DNA from: Seohaeicola_A nanhaiensis | GTDB taxonomy: Bacteria > Pseudomonadota > Alphaproteobacteria > Rhodobacterales > Rhodobacteraceae | Reading direction: 5' to 3' | NCBI RefSeq assembly: GCF_042654245.1 | Contig: NZ_JBHSGI010000005.1 | Span: 509,160 to 573,159, forward strand | Length of the DNA: 64,000 nucleotides | The notes under the pieces: model-generated | Databases searched by the model: none | The model's input: the letters and a program-made list of their open reading frames with translations, nothing else | Told to the model about the DNA's origin: nothing | Shown: positions 7,626-15,849 of the stretch, piece by piece | Layout: the number at the start of each line of letters is the position of its first letter | How positions within the stretch are numbered: position 1 is the first letter of the stretch | Program-made: the position numbers and the translations under genes

Positions 7626-10271
7626 CTATCCTCCGATGACCGCTTCGGCGGCCTTGATCGCTGCGTCGGCGTTCGCGGCATCTGCGCCGCCACCTTGCGC
7701 CATGTCGGGCCGCCCGCCGCCACCTTTGCCGCCCAGCTTCTCGACCGCGGCACGCACCAGGTCGACGGCCGAGACCTTGTCGGTCAGGTCGCCAGTGACA
7801 CCCGCCGCCACGGCGGCCTTGCCGCCGGTATCGGCGATCAACAGAACCGCGCCCGACCCCAGCCGCGCCTTGTGCTCGTCGATCAGGGCCGGCAGGTCCT
7901 TGCCCGAGACGCCACTCAGCACTTGGGCATGGAAGGCCACGCCGTTGACCGTTTTCGCTTCGGGGCCGGTCGCGCTGCCGCCCATGGCCAGCTCGCGGCG
8001 CAGCTGCGCCACTTCGTTCGTCAGCGCGCGCCGTTCGTCCATCAACGCCTTGAGACGGCTCAGCACCTCGTCGCGACCGACCTTCAGCAGCGACTCGACC
8101 TCGGCCAGACGCGCATCGCGTGCGCGCAGCTCGCCCAGGGCCGCCTCGCCGGTCAGCGCCTCGATCCGCCGCACGCCGGCGGAAGAGGCCGATTCGGAGG
8201 TCAGGACAAAAGCGCCGATGTCGCCCGTTCGGACAACGTGAGTGCCGCCGCAAAGCTCCAGCGAATAGGTGTCGCGGTTGGCGCCCTTGCCGGTATCGGC
8301 GCGACCCATCGAGACCACGCGCACCTCGTCGCCGTATTTCTCGCCGAACAGCGCCTGAGCGCCAAGCGCCCGTGCGTCGTCGGGCGACATGATCCGGGTT
8401 TCGACCGGCGAATTCTGGCGGATATAGGTGTTCACCTCGCGCTCGACCCCGTCCAGCTCTTCACGGCTGAGCGCCTTGTTGTGGCTGAAGTCAAAGCGCA
8501 GACGGTCGGCCGCGTTGAGCGAGCCGCGTTGTGCGACGTGTTCGCCCAACGCCTGCCGCAGCGCCTCGTGCAGCAGGTGCGTGGCCGAATGGTTGGCCCG
8601 GATCGCCGTTCGCCGGGCGTGATCGACCTCCAGCGTTGCCGCCTGGCCCTTCGTGATCTGGCCCTCGGTCACTTCCGCGATGTGCACGAAGACGCCCGCC
8701 GCCTTCTTGGTGTCGCTCACCCGAGCCAGACCGGTTTCCGTGCGGATCAGACCGGTGTCGCCGACCTGCCCCCCGCTCTCGGCGTAGAAGGGCGTCTGGT
8801 TCAGCGCGATCATCACCGACTGCCCCTCGCCCGCCTTTTCGATACGCTCGCCGCCTGAAACCAGCGCCACGATCTGGCCCTCGGCCGTCTCGGTGTCATA
8901 GCCCAGGAAATCGGTGGTGCCGGCGGTCTCGGCCACGTCGTACCAGACGGTCGATTCCGCCGCCTCGCCCGACCCAGCCCAGGCCGCGCGCGCCTGCGCT
9001 TTCTGGGCTGCCATCGCGGCATCAAAACCGGCGGTCGCCACGGTCATGCCCTTCTCGCGCAGCGCATCCTGCGTGAGGTCGAGCGGGAAACCATAGGTGT
9101 CATACAGCTTGAACGCCGTTTCGCCCGGAAGCTCCTTGCCATCCAGCGCCGCGACCTCGTCATCAAGCAGCTTAAGCCCGCGGTCGAGCGTCGCCTTGAA
9201 ACGGGTTTCCTCCAGCTTCAGCGTTTCCTCGATCAGCGCCTGGGCGCGGCTGAGTTCCGGATAGGCGGCCCCCATCTGGCGCACGAGCGCGGGGACCAGC
9301 CGGTACATCAGCGGATCCTTGGCGCCCAGCAGGTGCGCGTGACGCATCGCACGCCGCATGATCCGGCGCAGCACATAGCCGCGCCCGTCGTTGCTTGGCA
9401 TGACACCATCGGCCATCAGGAAAGAGGTCGACCGCAGGTGGTCGGCAATCACCCGGTGGTGCACCTTGCCCGGCCCGTCCGGATCGGTCGATGTGGCATT
9501 TGCGCTGGCCTCGATCAGCGAGCGGATCAGGTCGGTGGCATAGTTGTCGTTCGTGCCCTGCAACAGCGCGGCCACCCGTTCGATCCCCATGCCGGTGTCG
9601 ATGCTCTGCGCCGCCAGTTCGCGGCGGCTGCCATCCTCGAACTGCTCGTATTGCATGAAGACCAGGTTCCAGATCTCGACAAAGCGGTCACCGTCCTCTT
9701 CCGGCGTCCCCGGAGGGCCGCCCCAGTATTTGTCGCCGTGGTCATAGAAGATTTCGGTGCAGGGGCCGCAGGGACCGGTCGGCCCCATCATCCAGAAGTT
9801 GTCATTGGTGGCGATGCGGATGATCCGGCTTTCGGGCACGCCAACCTTCTTCCAGATCTCGGCCGCCTCGTCATCGGTGTGATAGACGGTGACATAAAGC
9901 CGGCTCTTGTCGATGCCGAAATCCTTGGTGATCAGCTCCCAGGCGAAGGGGATCGCTTCGGACTTGAAATAATCCCCGAACGAGAAGTTCCCGAGCATCT
10001 CGAAGAAGGTGTGATGGCGCGCGGTATAGCCGACGTTGTCGAGGTCATTGTGCTTGCCCCCGGCGCGCACGCACTTCTGCGCCGTGGTCGCACGCTTGTA
10101 GTCGCGTGTCTCCACCCCGGTGAACAGGTTCTTGAACTGCACCATGCCGGAGTTGGTGAACATCAGCGTCGGGTCGTTGCGCGGCACCAGCGGGCTGCTG
10201 GCCACGACCCGGTGACCCTGGCGTTCAAAATAGCCAAGGAAGGTGGACCGGATGTCGTTCAGGGTGATCAT
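7626..10271 (-). CDS. alaS: Alanine--tRNA ligase
   Basis: An 881-aa class II aminoacyl-tRNA synthetase, close to the normal AlaRS length. It has the N-terminal catalytic segment (FERQGHRVVASSPLVPRNDP; FTNSGMVQFKNLFTG), the editing domain with HSATHLLHEAL, a CGGTHV metal-site motif, and a glycine-rich C-terminal C-Ala domain ending in a lysine/glycine-rich region. ATG 10271 is used; the open frame to 10355 does not resemble AlaRS. The gene lies downstream of recA on the same strand. Confidence 0.97.
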   Translation of the reverse strand: MITLNDIRSTFLGYFERQGHRVVASSPLVPRNDPTLMFTNSGMVQFKNLFTGVETRDYKRATTAQKCVRAGGKHNDLDNVGYTARHHTFFEMLGNFSFGDYFKSEAIPFAWELITKDFGIDKSRLYVTVYHTDDEAAEIWKKVGVPESRIIRIATNDNFWMMGPTGPCGPCTEIFYDHGDKYWGGPPGTPEEDGDRFVEIWNLVFMQYEQFEDGSRRELAAQSIDTGMGIERVAALLQGTNDNYATDLIRSLIEASANATSTDPDGPGKVHHRVIADHLRSTSFLMADGVMPSNDGRGYVLRRIMRRAMRHAHLLGAKDPLMYRLVPALVRQMGAAYPELSRAQALIEETLKLEETRFKATLDRGLKLLDDEVAALDGKELPGETAFKLYDTYGFPLDLTQDALREKGMTVATAGFDAAMAAQKAQARAAWAGSGEAAESTVWYDVAETAGTTDFLGYDTETAEGQIVALVSGGERIEKAGEGQSVMIALNQTPFYAESGGQVGDTGLIRTETGLARVSDTKKAAGVFVHIAEVTEGQITKGQAATLEVDHARRTAIRANHSATHLLHEALRQALGEHVAQRGSLNAADRLRFDFSHNKALSREELDGVEREVNTYIRQNSPVETRIMSPDDARALGAQALFGEKYGDEVRVVSMGRADTGKGANRDTYSLELCGGTHVVRTGDIGAFVLTSESASSAGVRRIEALTGEAALGELRARDARLAEVESLLKVGRDEVLSRLKALMDERRALTNEVAQLRRELAMGGSATGPEAKTVNGVAFHAQVLSGVSGKDLPALIDEHKARLGSGAVLLIADTGGKAAVAAGVTGDLTDKVSAVDLVRAAVEKLGGKGGGGRPDMAQGGGADAANADAAIKAAEAVIGG

Positions 10272-10363
10272 TTGGCTCGGGCTCTGGATTGCGGGTTGGT
10301 GTGGTTTATCCCCCCGCCCCGGCCCTGTCCACAGGCAGGCGCGGCAACCTCGCAAAACGCAGC

Positions 10364-10385
10364 GGGCAGGCCCCGAGGCCTGCCC
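10364..10385 (-). terminator. Probable recA terminator hairpin
   Basis: A perfect 9-bp stem (GGGCAGGCC at 10364-10372 and GGCCTGCCC at 10377-10385) lies 30 bp past the recA stop. On the minus strand it is followed by a short T-run (GCTGCGTTTTGC). The weak T-tract makes intrinsic termination probable but not certain. Confidence 0.6.
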
Positions 10386-10415
10386 TTCGCGTCACGCCGG
10401 CATGTGCGGAGCCTG

Positions 10416-11489
10416 TCAGGCCTCCATCACGTCTTCGTCCGCATCCTCGGGCCCGCCCATCATGTCGAAGTCGAGCCCGTGGCTGGCACGGATCTTGTCC
10501 TCGATCTCGTTTGCGATCGCCGGATTGTCGCGCAGGAACTGCTTGGCGTTCTCCCGGCCCTGGCCAATGCGTTCATCGCCATAGGAATACCAGGCGCCGG
10601 ATTTGTTGACCACGCCGGCGATCACGCCGAGGTCGAGCAGTTCACCGGTCTTGGAGATGCCATCGCCATACATGATGTCGAAATCGACCTGCTTGAACGG
10701 CGCGGCAACCTTGTTCTTGACCACCCGCACGCGGGTTGCGTTTCCGACAACCTCGTCGCGGTCCTTGACCGAGCCGATGCGGCGGATGTCAAGCCGCACG
10801 GAGGAATAGAACTTGAGCGCGTTGCCGCCCGTGGTCGTTTCGGGGCTGCCGAACATGACGCCGATCTTCATCCGGATCTGGTTGATGAAGATCACCATGC
10901 AATGCGACTTGCTGATCGAGCCGGTCAGCTTGCGCATCGCCTTGCTCATCAGACGCGCCTGCACGCCGACGCTCGAATCGGCCATGTCGCCCTCGAGTTC
11001 GGACTTCGGCGTGAGCGCGGCAACGGAATCGACGATCACCATGTTGACCGCGCCCGAGCGCACCAGCGTATCGGTGATCTCCAGCGCCTGCTCGCCCGTA
11101 TCGGGCTGAGAAATCAGCAATTCGTCGATATCGACGCCCAGCCTCTTGGCATATTGCGGATCGAGCGCGTGCTCGGCATCGACGAAAGCGCAGACGCCAC
11201 CCTTTTTCTGCTGTTCCGCGATGCAGTGCAGCGTCAGCGTCGTCTTGCCCGAACTCTCCGGACCGTAGATTTCGATGATCCGCCCCATCGGCAGGCCGCC
11301 AATCCCCAGCGCGATGTCGAGCCCCAGCGAGCCCGTCGAACTGGCCTCGATCTCCTGGATTGCGCCCGGCGCGCCCAGCTTCATGATCGAGCCCTTGCCG
11401 AACTGCCGTTCGATCTGCGCCAGAGCGCTGTCGAGAGCCTTCTGCTTGTCGGAATTCTTCCGGTTGTCCATCGAGAGTAGATCCGCCAT
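10416..11489 (-). CDS. recA: Recombinase RecA
   Basis: A 357-aa strand-exchange protein and SOS co-protease. The Walker A motif GPESSGKTTL is near residue 68. The protein has the NQIRMKIGVMFGSPETTTGG L2 region and an acidic C-terminal tail (EDADEDVMEA). ATG 11489 gives the N-terminus MADLLSMDNRKNSDKQKALD, as in other Rhodobacterales; the frame is open to 11570. An SOS box (GTTC-N7-GTTC) lies 54 bp upstream of the start, and a hairpin follows the stop. Confidence 0.98.
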   Translation of the reverse strand: MADLLSMDNRKNSDKQKALDSALAQIERQFGKGSIMKLGAPGAIQEIEASSTGSLGLDIALGIGGLPMGRIIEIYGPESSGKTTLTLHCIAEQQKKGGVCAFVDAEHALDPQYAKRLGVDIDELLISQPDTGEQALEITDTLVRSGAVNMVIVDSVAALTPKSELEGDMADSSVGVQARLMSKAMRKLTGSISKSHCMVIFINQIRMKIGVMFGSPETTTGGNALKFYSSVRLDIRRIGSVKDRDEVVGNATRVRVVKNKVAAPFKQVDFDIMYGDGISKTGELLDLGVIAGVVNKSGAWYSYGDERIGQGRENAKQFLRDNPAIANEIEDKIRASHGLDFDMMGGPEDADEDVMEA

Positions 11490-11542
11490 GTCCTGTTCCG
11501 TCCTTATTGTCATACCCCGCGCGGGGCGGCAATCGCTGCTTT

Positions 11543-11557
11543 GTTCGCCTCTTGTTC
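11543..11557 (-). promoter_or_regulatory. LexA (SOS) box of recA
   Basis: GTTCGCCTCTTGTTC on the plus strand is an exact match to the alphaproteobacterial LexA consensus GTTC-N7-GTTC (GAAC-N7-GAAC in the direction of recA). It is 54 bp upstream of the chosen recA ATG, a usual operator position. Confidence 0.85.
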
Positions 11558-11668
11558 CAATTAGGACCAAAAGGAGAACATTTCAATCGAAATCTTCCCG
11601 TCGCCACTCTTGCGCGTCGAGGTTAAGAAGTGGTGTACATCCGCGGGTCAGCGGAAAAATGCGGAAGG

Positions 11669-12271
11669 ATGGCCGAATTGCTGGTTTTTTTTGCCGAACG
11701 GCTGGTGTTCTTGTCGGTGCCCAAGACCGGCACCACCGCCTATGAGAACGCGTTGAAGGCGCGCGCCGACATCGCTGTGACGAACCCGCCCGAACTCAAG
11801 CACGCGCCCGTCTACCGCTACAACCGCTTCTTCCGCCCGATGTTCGAGAAGGCCTGCAAGGTCGAGATGGAGACCCTGGCGGTGATGCGCGAACCGATCA
11901 GCTGGCTGGGCAGCTGGTACCGCTATCGCCGCCGGCCCTTCATGCAGGGCAAGCCGAATTCCACCGATGCGGTCAGCTTCGACGATTTCGTCTCGGCCTA
12001 TGCCCAGGGCATGCCGCCCGGTTTCGCCGATGTCGGCAGCCAGGCCCGCTTTCTGGAGAGCCGGCCGAATGGCACCGGCGTCACCCATCTGTTCCGCTAC
12101 GAGACGCCCGAGCGTCTGGATGCCTTTCTGGAAGACCGCCTCGGCGTTCGCCCCGAAACCCGGCGCGAGAATGTCTCACCGGTCATGGACCTGACACTGT
12201 CGCCGCGGACCGAATCCAAGCTGCGCCGCAAATGCGCCGCGGAATTCGCTCTCTACGACTCGATCCCCTGA
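11669..12271 (+). CDS. Putative sulfotransferase-family protein
   Basis: A 200-aa protein divergent from recA. SVPKTGTTAYENAL near residue 15 matches the 5'-phosphosulfate-binding loop (PK[ST]GT[ST]) of PAPS-dependent sulfotransferases, and VMREPISWLGSWYRYRR near residue 70 matches the 3'-phosphate-binding strand/helix of the same fold. The acceptor substrate is unknown. ATG 11669 is preceded by GGAAGG; a GTG at 11630 is in frame but less likely. Homologues in this group are sometimes labelled gamma-glutamyl kinase, which the motifs do not support. Confidence 0.7.
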   Translation: MAELLVFFAERLVFLSVPKTGTTAYENALKARADIAVTNPPELKHAPVYRYNRFFRPMFEKACKVEMETLAVMREPISWLGSWYRYRRRPFMQGKPNSTDAVSFDDFVSAYAQGMPPGFADVGSQARFLESRPNGTGVTHLFRYETPERLDAFLEDRLGVRPETRRENVSPVMDLTLSPRTESKLRRKCAAEFALYDSIP

Positions 12272-12273
12272 GG

Positions 12274-14616
12274 TCAGTGCAGCTGTTGATGCACCGTCTC
12301 CGTCAGCTGGCTCAGCGAGAAGGGCTTGGACAGGAACACTGAATTCGGCACCGCCACCTCCCCGCCGTCAAAAGCCCCTTCGGCATAGCCCGAGACAAAG
12401 ACCACCCGGACATTCGGCCGCGCCTTCAGCGCCTCGCGCACCCAGCTCGGTCCGTCCATGCCGGGCATCACCACATCGGTGACAAAGATATCGACGGCCA
12501 GGGTGGGATCTTCCAGCGTGCGCAGCGCATCCTCGGCCGATTCCGCCTCGAGCACCGTGTAGCCGCGCAGCCGCAAGGCACGGCTGGCGAAGGCGCGCAC
12601 CGGTGCCTCGTCCTCGACCAGCAACACCACCCCTTCCCCATGCTTCGGGGCCATCGGTTCCCGTATCCTGGCCTCGGGCTGCGGTTGCTCTGCCTGCCCG
12701 GCATGCGCCGGGAAATACATCGTGAAAACAGACCCCTGATCCGGCACGCTGTCGACGAAGATATATCCGCCGGTCTGCTTGACGATGCCATAGGCCGTCG
12801 ACAGGCCCAGCCCCGTCCCCTCGCCCGTCCGTTTGGTCGTATAGAACGGCTCGAACACCTTCGACAACTTGTCCGCCGCGATGCCGATTCCCTCGTCACT
12901 GACACGCACGCAGACATAATCACCCGGCGGCACCGTCGCGCGGTCACGCTGAAGCGGCTCGACCAGCGTGGCGATCTCGGTCTCGATACAGATTTCGCCG
13001 CCCTCGGGCATGGCGTCCCGCGCGTTGACCACCAGGTTCATCAGCACCTGTTCCAGCTGCCGCTTGTCGGCACGGATCGGACTGAGCACGGCATCGTGTT
13101 TCAGCGTCAGCGTTACCCGTTCTCCCACCAGCCGGTTCAGCAGATGCGTCAGATCGGACAGGGTGTCCCGCAGGTCGATCACCTCGGGGCGCAGGGTCTG
13201 CTTGCGCGAAAAGGCCAGAAGCTGACTGACCAAAGCCGCCGCGCGATTGGCGTTCTGGTTGATCTGCACAAGGTCGCCATAATCCTGATCACCCTGATCG
13301 TGTCGCAGCAACAACAGGTCGCAATGTCCTGAAATCGCGGTAAGAAGGTTGTTGAAGTCATGCGCGACACCGCCCGCCAGCTGACCGATGGCCTGCATCT
13401 TCTGGCTCTGCACGAACTGCGCCTCCAGCGTCTTCAGCTCGGTCGCGTCGTTCAGCACGGCGATCAGCAGCGGCTCGCCCTGTTCGCTGACGCAGCTCAG
13501 GGCGACCTGCACGAAGACTTCCTTGTCGGCCCGCCGAAGCCGCAGGAATTCAGAATTCTTGGTCACTGTCCCCTGCAACGTGGCTTCCAGCCAGTCGTCG
13601 ATGGGCCGGCCCAGGCCTTCCATGACCTCGTTCAGATGCGTGCTTGCACCGATCTCGGCCCCGATCAATGCCTGCGCAAGCAGGTTCGCCGCCAGAACCT
13701 GCCCGGACGGCGCGATCTTGAGCATCGGCACCGGCAGGGTTTCGAAGACCGCGCTGTGGTCCGTTCCGCTGCCGCCTTCGATCGGGACGAGGAAGATCTC
13801 GCGCCTTCCGGAGCGGGTGGGGATTTCGGTCACCACCGCGTCGCAGGTGCCCCCGGCAGTGCGAATCCTGTTCACCCTCCGCGGCATCACCGGCAGGCGG
13901 GTGAACAGCGCCTCGAGCGATTTGACCCGCCCGCCCGCGAGGCTGCGCGCCGCGTCGTTCATGAAAAGGACCGCGCCGGATCGGCCCACCGTCAGCATGG
14001 GCACCGGCAGCGTCTGCGGGGTGTAGGCCGCGCCGGGACGGTCGGCAATTTCTTCGATGCGCCAGAGAAATCCCAGGTCTGCGCGCTGCACCGCGATCCG
14101 CGCCTGGCCGGCGCCGGCCGCCACCTCCTCGCGCGCCCCGCCATGGCGCTCGGCCACGGCCTGCAACCGATAGATCGCGGCGGCGGGATTGGCGAAAAGG
14201 CCGCGCAGGGTGTCGGCAAGTGCAGCGCCGCCGCTGTCGCAAAAGCGCTCTTCCGCAGCAGGATTGCGGGCGACAATCGCTCCCTTCGGGTCCACGATCA
14301 GGCAGGGCACCGGGTCATGGACGATCAGGCTGCGCAGCACGCGTGCCGCATTCCGCCGCCGGCACGCCAACACTCCGCGCCATAGGGCCAGGCCGCCTGC
14401 CACCAGACCCAGCGTCAGCGCGACCGTCGTGCCAAGGCGCGCCCAGGGTTCGGGCGGATTCAGCCCGACCACGGCCAGACCCAGCGCCGCAGCCAACGCG
14501 ACCAGCCAGACGCCCCGCAGGGCCAGGGGCATCGGCGCTCTGAACGCTGATGGCCACAGGGTTAGTCGAGGGCTCACTAGGACAGATCTCCCGAAAAGGG
14601 ATTCGTTCGATGACAC
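12274..14616 (-). CDS. cckA: Hybrid histidine kinase CckA
   Basis: A membrane hybrid kinase of up to 780 aa, matching CckA, which phosphorylates CtrA through ChpT. The order is two N-terminal membrane helices (about 34-50 and 62-80), PAS-like sensor domains (about 90-390), HisKA with GVAHDFNNLLTAISGH (phosphorylated His419), an HATPase domain with GTGLGLSTAYGIVKQTGG, and a C-terminal receiver with VTDVVMPGMDG (Asp714). The start is uncertain: GTG 14616 sits directly on its GGAAGG, so an in-frame GTG at 14577 or ATG at 14532 may be used. A full CtrA box lies just upstream. Confidence 0.92.
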   Translation of the reverse strand: MSSNESLFGRSVLVSPRLTLWPSAFRAPMPLALRGVWLVALAAALGLAVVGLNPPEPWARLGTTVALTLGLVAGGLALWRGVLACRRRNAARVLRSLIVHDPVPCLIVDPKGAIVARNPAAEERFCDSGGAALADTLRGLFANPAAAIYRLQAVAERHGGAREEVAAGAGQARIAVQRADLGFLWRIEEIADRPGAAYTPQTLPVPMLTVGRSGAVLFMNDAARSLAGGRVKSLEALFTRLPVMPRRVNRIRTAGGTCDAVVTEIPTRSGRREIFLVPIEGGSGTDHSAVFETLPVPMLKIAPSGQVLAANLLAQALIGAEIGASTHLNEVMEGLGRPIDDWLEATLQGTVTKNSEFLRLRRADKEVFVQVALSCVSEQGEPLLIAVLNDATELKTLEAQFVQSQKMQAIGQLAGGVAHDFNNLLTAISGHCDLLLLRHDQGDQDYGDLVQINQNANRAAALVSQLLAFSRKQTLRPEVIDLRDTLSDLTHLLNRLVGERVTLTLKHDAVLSPIRADKRQLEQVLMNLVVNARDAMPEGGEICIETEIATLVEPLQRDRATVPPGDYVCVRVSDEGIGIAADKLSKVFEPFYTTKRTGEGTGLGLSTAYGIVKQTGGYIFVDSVPDQGSVFTMYFPAHAGQAEQPQPEARIREPMAPKHGEGVVLLVEDEAPVRAFASRALRLRGYTVLEAESAEDALRTLEDPTLAVDIFVTDVVMPGMDGPSWVREALKARPNVRVVFVSGYAEGAFDGGEVAVPNSVFLSKPFSLSQLTETVHQQLH

Positions 14617-14632
14617 CTTCCGGCCAAATTGG

Positions 14633-14648
14633 TTAAATAGTGATTAAC
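14633..14648 (-). promoter_or_regulatory. CtrA-binding site upstream of cckA
   Basis: TTAAATAGTGATTAAC matches the full CtrA consensus TTAA-N7-TTAAC exactly; an extra TTAAC half-site follows at 14655-14659. It is 17 bp from the most upstream cckA start. This suggests that cckA is controlled by CtrA, the regulator its own phosphorelay activates. The match is seen; the regulation is inferred. Confidence 0.75.
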
Positions 14649-14688
14649 GCCCCCTTAACGGTGTAAAGAGGTCGCTCCGACCGTGCGG

Positions 14689-15849
14689 TCAGGTGAGCTG
14701 GGCCGTGTAGAACCCATCGGTATCACCCGTCAGCGGCCAACGCTGTTCATACACCAGCGCGAAAGATGAATGACCCGCCATAAACGCCTGAACCTGCGAC
14801 TCATTTTCCTCGGTCAGCACAGAGCAAGTCGCATAGGCCAGCACACCGCCCGGCGTCAACAAGCCTGCCGCCGCGTCGAGAATATCGCGCTGAACTTCCC
14901 GAAGCGCATCAAGCCGCTCGGCGGTCAGGCGCCACTTGCCATCCGGAGCCCGCCGCCACGATCCGCTGCCTGAACAGGGCACGTCGCACAGGATCAGATC
15001 GAACCGACTCGCCCGTTTCAACGCAGCACCGTCCAGAAGTGCAACCTGTGCGCCGGCCCTGTCGGCCCGCGCCGGCAGATCCGCAAGCCGTTGCGGCGCG
15101 GCGTCATGCGCAAAAACCGACACGCCGCCGCGCGCCGCGATCGCCAGCGTCTTGCCGCCCCCTCCGGCGCAGTAGTCCAGAACGCGCATCCCCCGCCGCA
15201 GCGGCAGCGCCTCGACCACCGCCTGCGAAGCGGCGTCCTGCAATTCAACCAGACCGTCGATATAGGCCGCCGCATTGCGCAGCCTGCGCGCGCCGTCCGT
15301 GACCTCAAGGGCTGTCGCGGCGGCCGGATGCGGTCGCGCTTCGACGCCGTCCCGTGCCAGCGCCGCGATGGCGCCGTCTCGGTCGGTGCGGGCGATGTTC
15401 ACCCGCAGATGCACCGGCGCACGATGTCTCAGCGCTTCGGCAGCGGCGACGGCCTGATGGCCCAGACTGGAAACGAACCGGGGCCAGAGCCAGTCGGGTA
15501 CATCCGCCGCCTCCGCCCCCGGTTCCGGGTCGTGTCCCGCCGCCCGCTCGATGTCCGACATCACCTCTGGCCCGTAACCGCCTCCGGTGAAAAGGGAATC
15601 GGGGTCCTGCCCTCTGCGCCGCAGCAGCCCCAGCAGAATGCCGCGTCCGGTCTCGGCGCCGCCCAGCGCCGCAAGCGAACGCCGCGCGCGCAGCCCGTCG
15701 AAGACCAGATCACGCACCGCCGCCCGGTCACCAGACCCGGCGAAGCGGCTGGCGCGGGCCCAGGAGGTCAGAACCTTCTCGGCGGGCGCGCCGTCCAGAA
15801 TGCGGTCCAGGCAGTCGATCGCCGCCTGCACCCGCGCGGCAGGCGTCAT
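14689..15849 (-). CDS. RsmB/NOP-family RNA m5C methyltransferase
   Basis: A 386-aa SAM-dependent RNA (cytosine-5) methyltransferase of the RsmB/NOP2 class. The N-terminal part is NusB-like (helical, about 1-140). The Rossmann domain has VLDYCAGGGGKTLAIAA (motif I), then CDVPCSGSGSWRRAPD (motif IV with the proline-cysteine catalytic loop), and YATCSVLTEENESQV (motif VI with the second cysteine). The ATG overlaps the guaB stop by one base (TAATG), so it is the distal gene of a guaB operon. The rRNA position modified is not deduced. Confidence 0.9.
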   Translation of the reverse strand: MTPAARVQAAIDCLDRILDGAPAEKVLTSWARASRFAGSGDRAAVRDLVFDGLRARRSLAALGGAETGRGILLGLLRRRGQDPDSLFTGGGYGPEVMSDIERAAGHDPEPGAEAADVPDWLWPRFVSSLGHQAVAAAEALRHRAPVHLRVNIARTDRDGAIAALARDGVEARPHPAAATALEVTDGARRLRNAAAYIDGLVELQDAASQAVVEALPLRRGMRVLDYCAGGGGKTLAIAARGGVSVFAHDAAPQRLADLPARADRAGAQVALLDGAALKRASRFDLILCDVPCSGSGSWRRAPDGKWRLTAERLDALREVQRDILDAAAGLLTPGGVLAYATCSVLTEENESQVQAFMAGHSSFALVYEQRWPLTGDTDGFYTAQLT

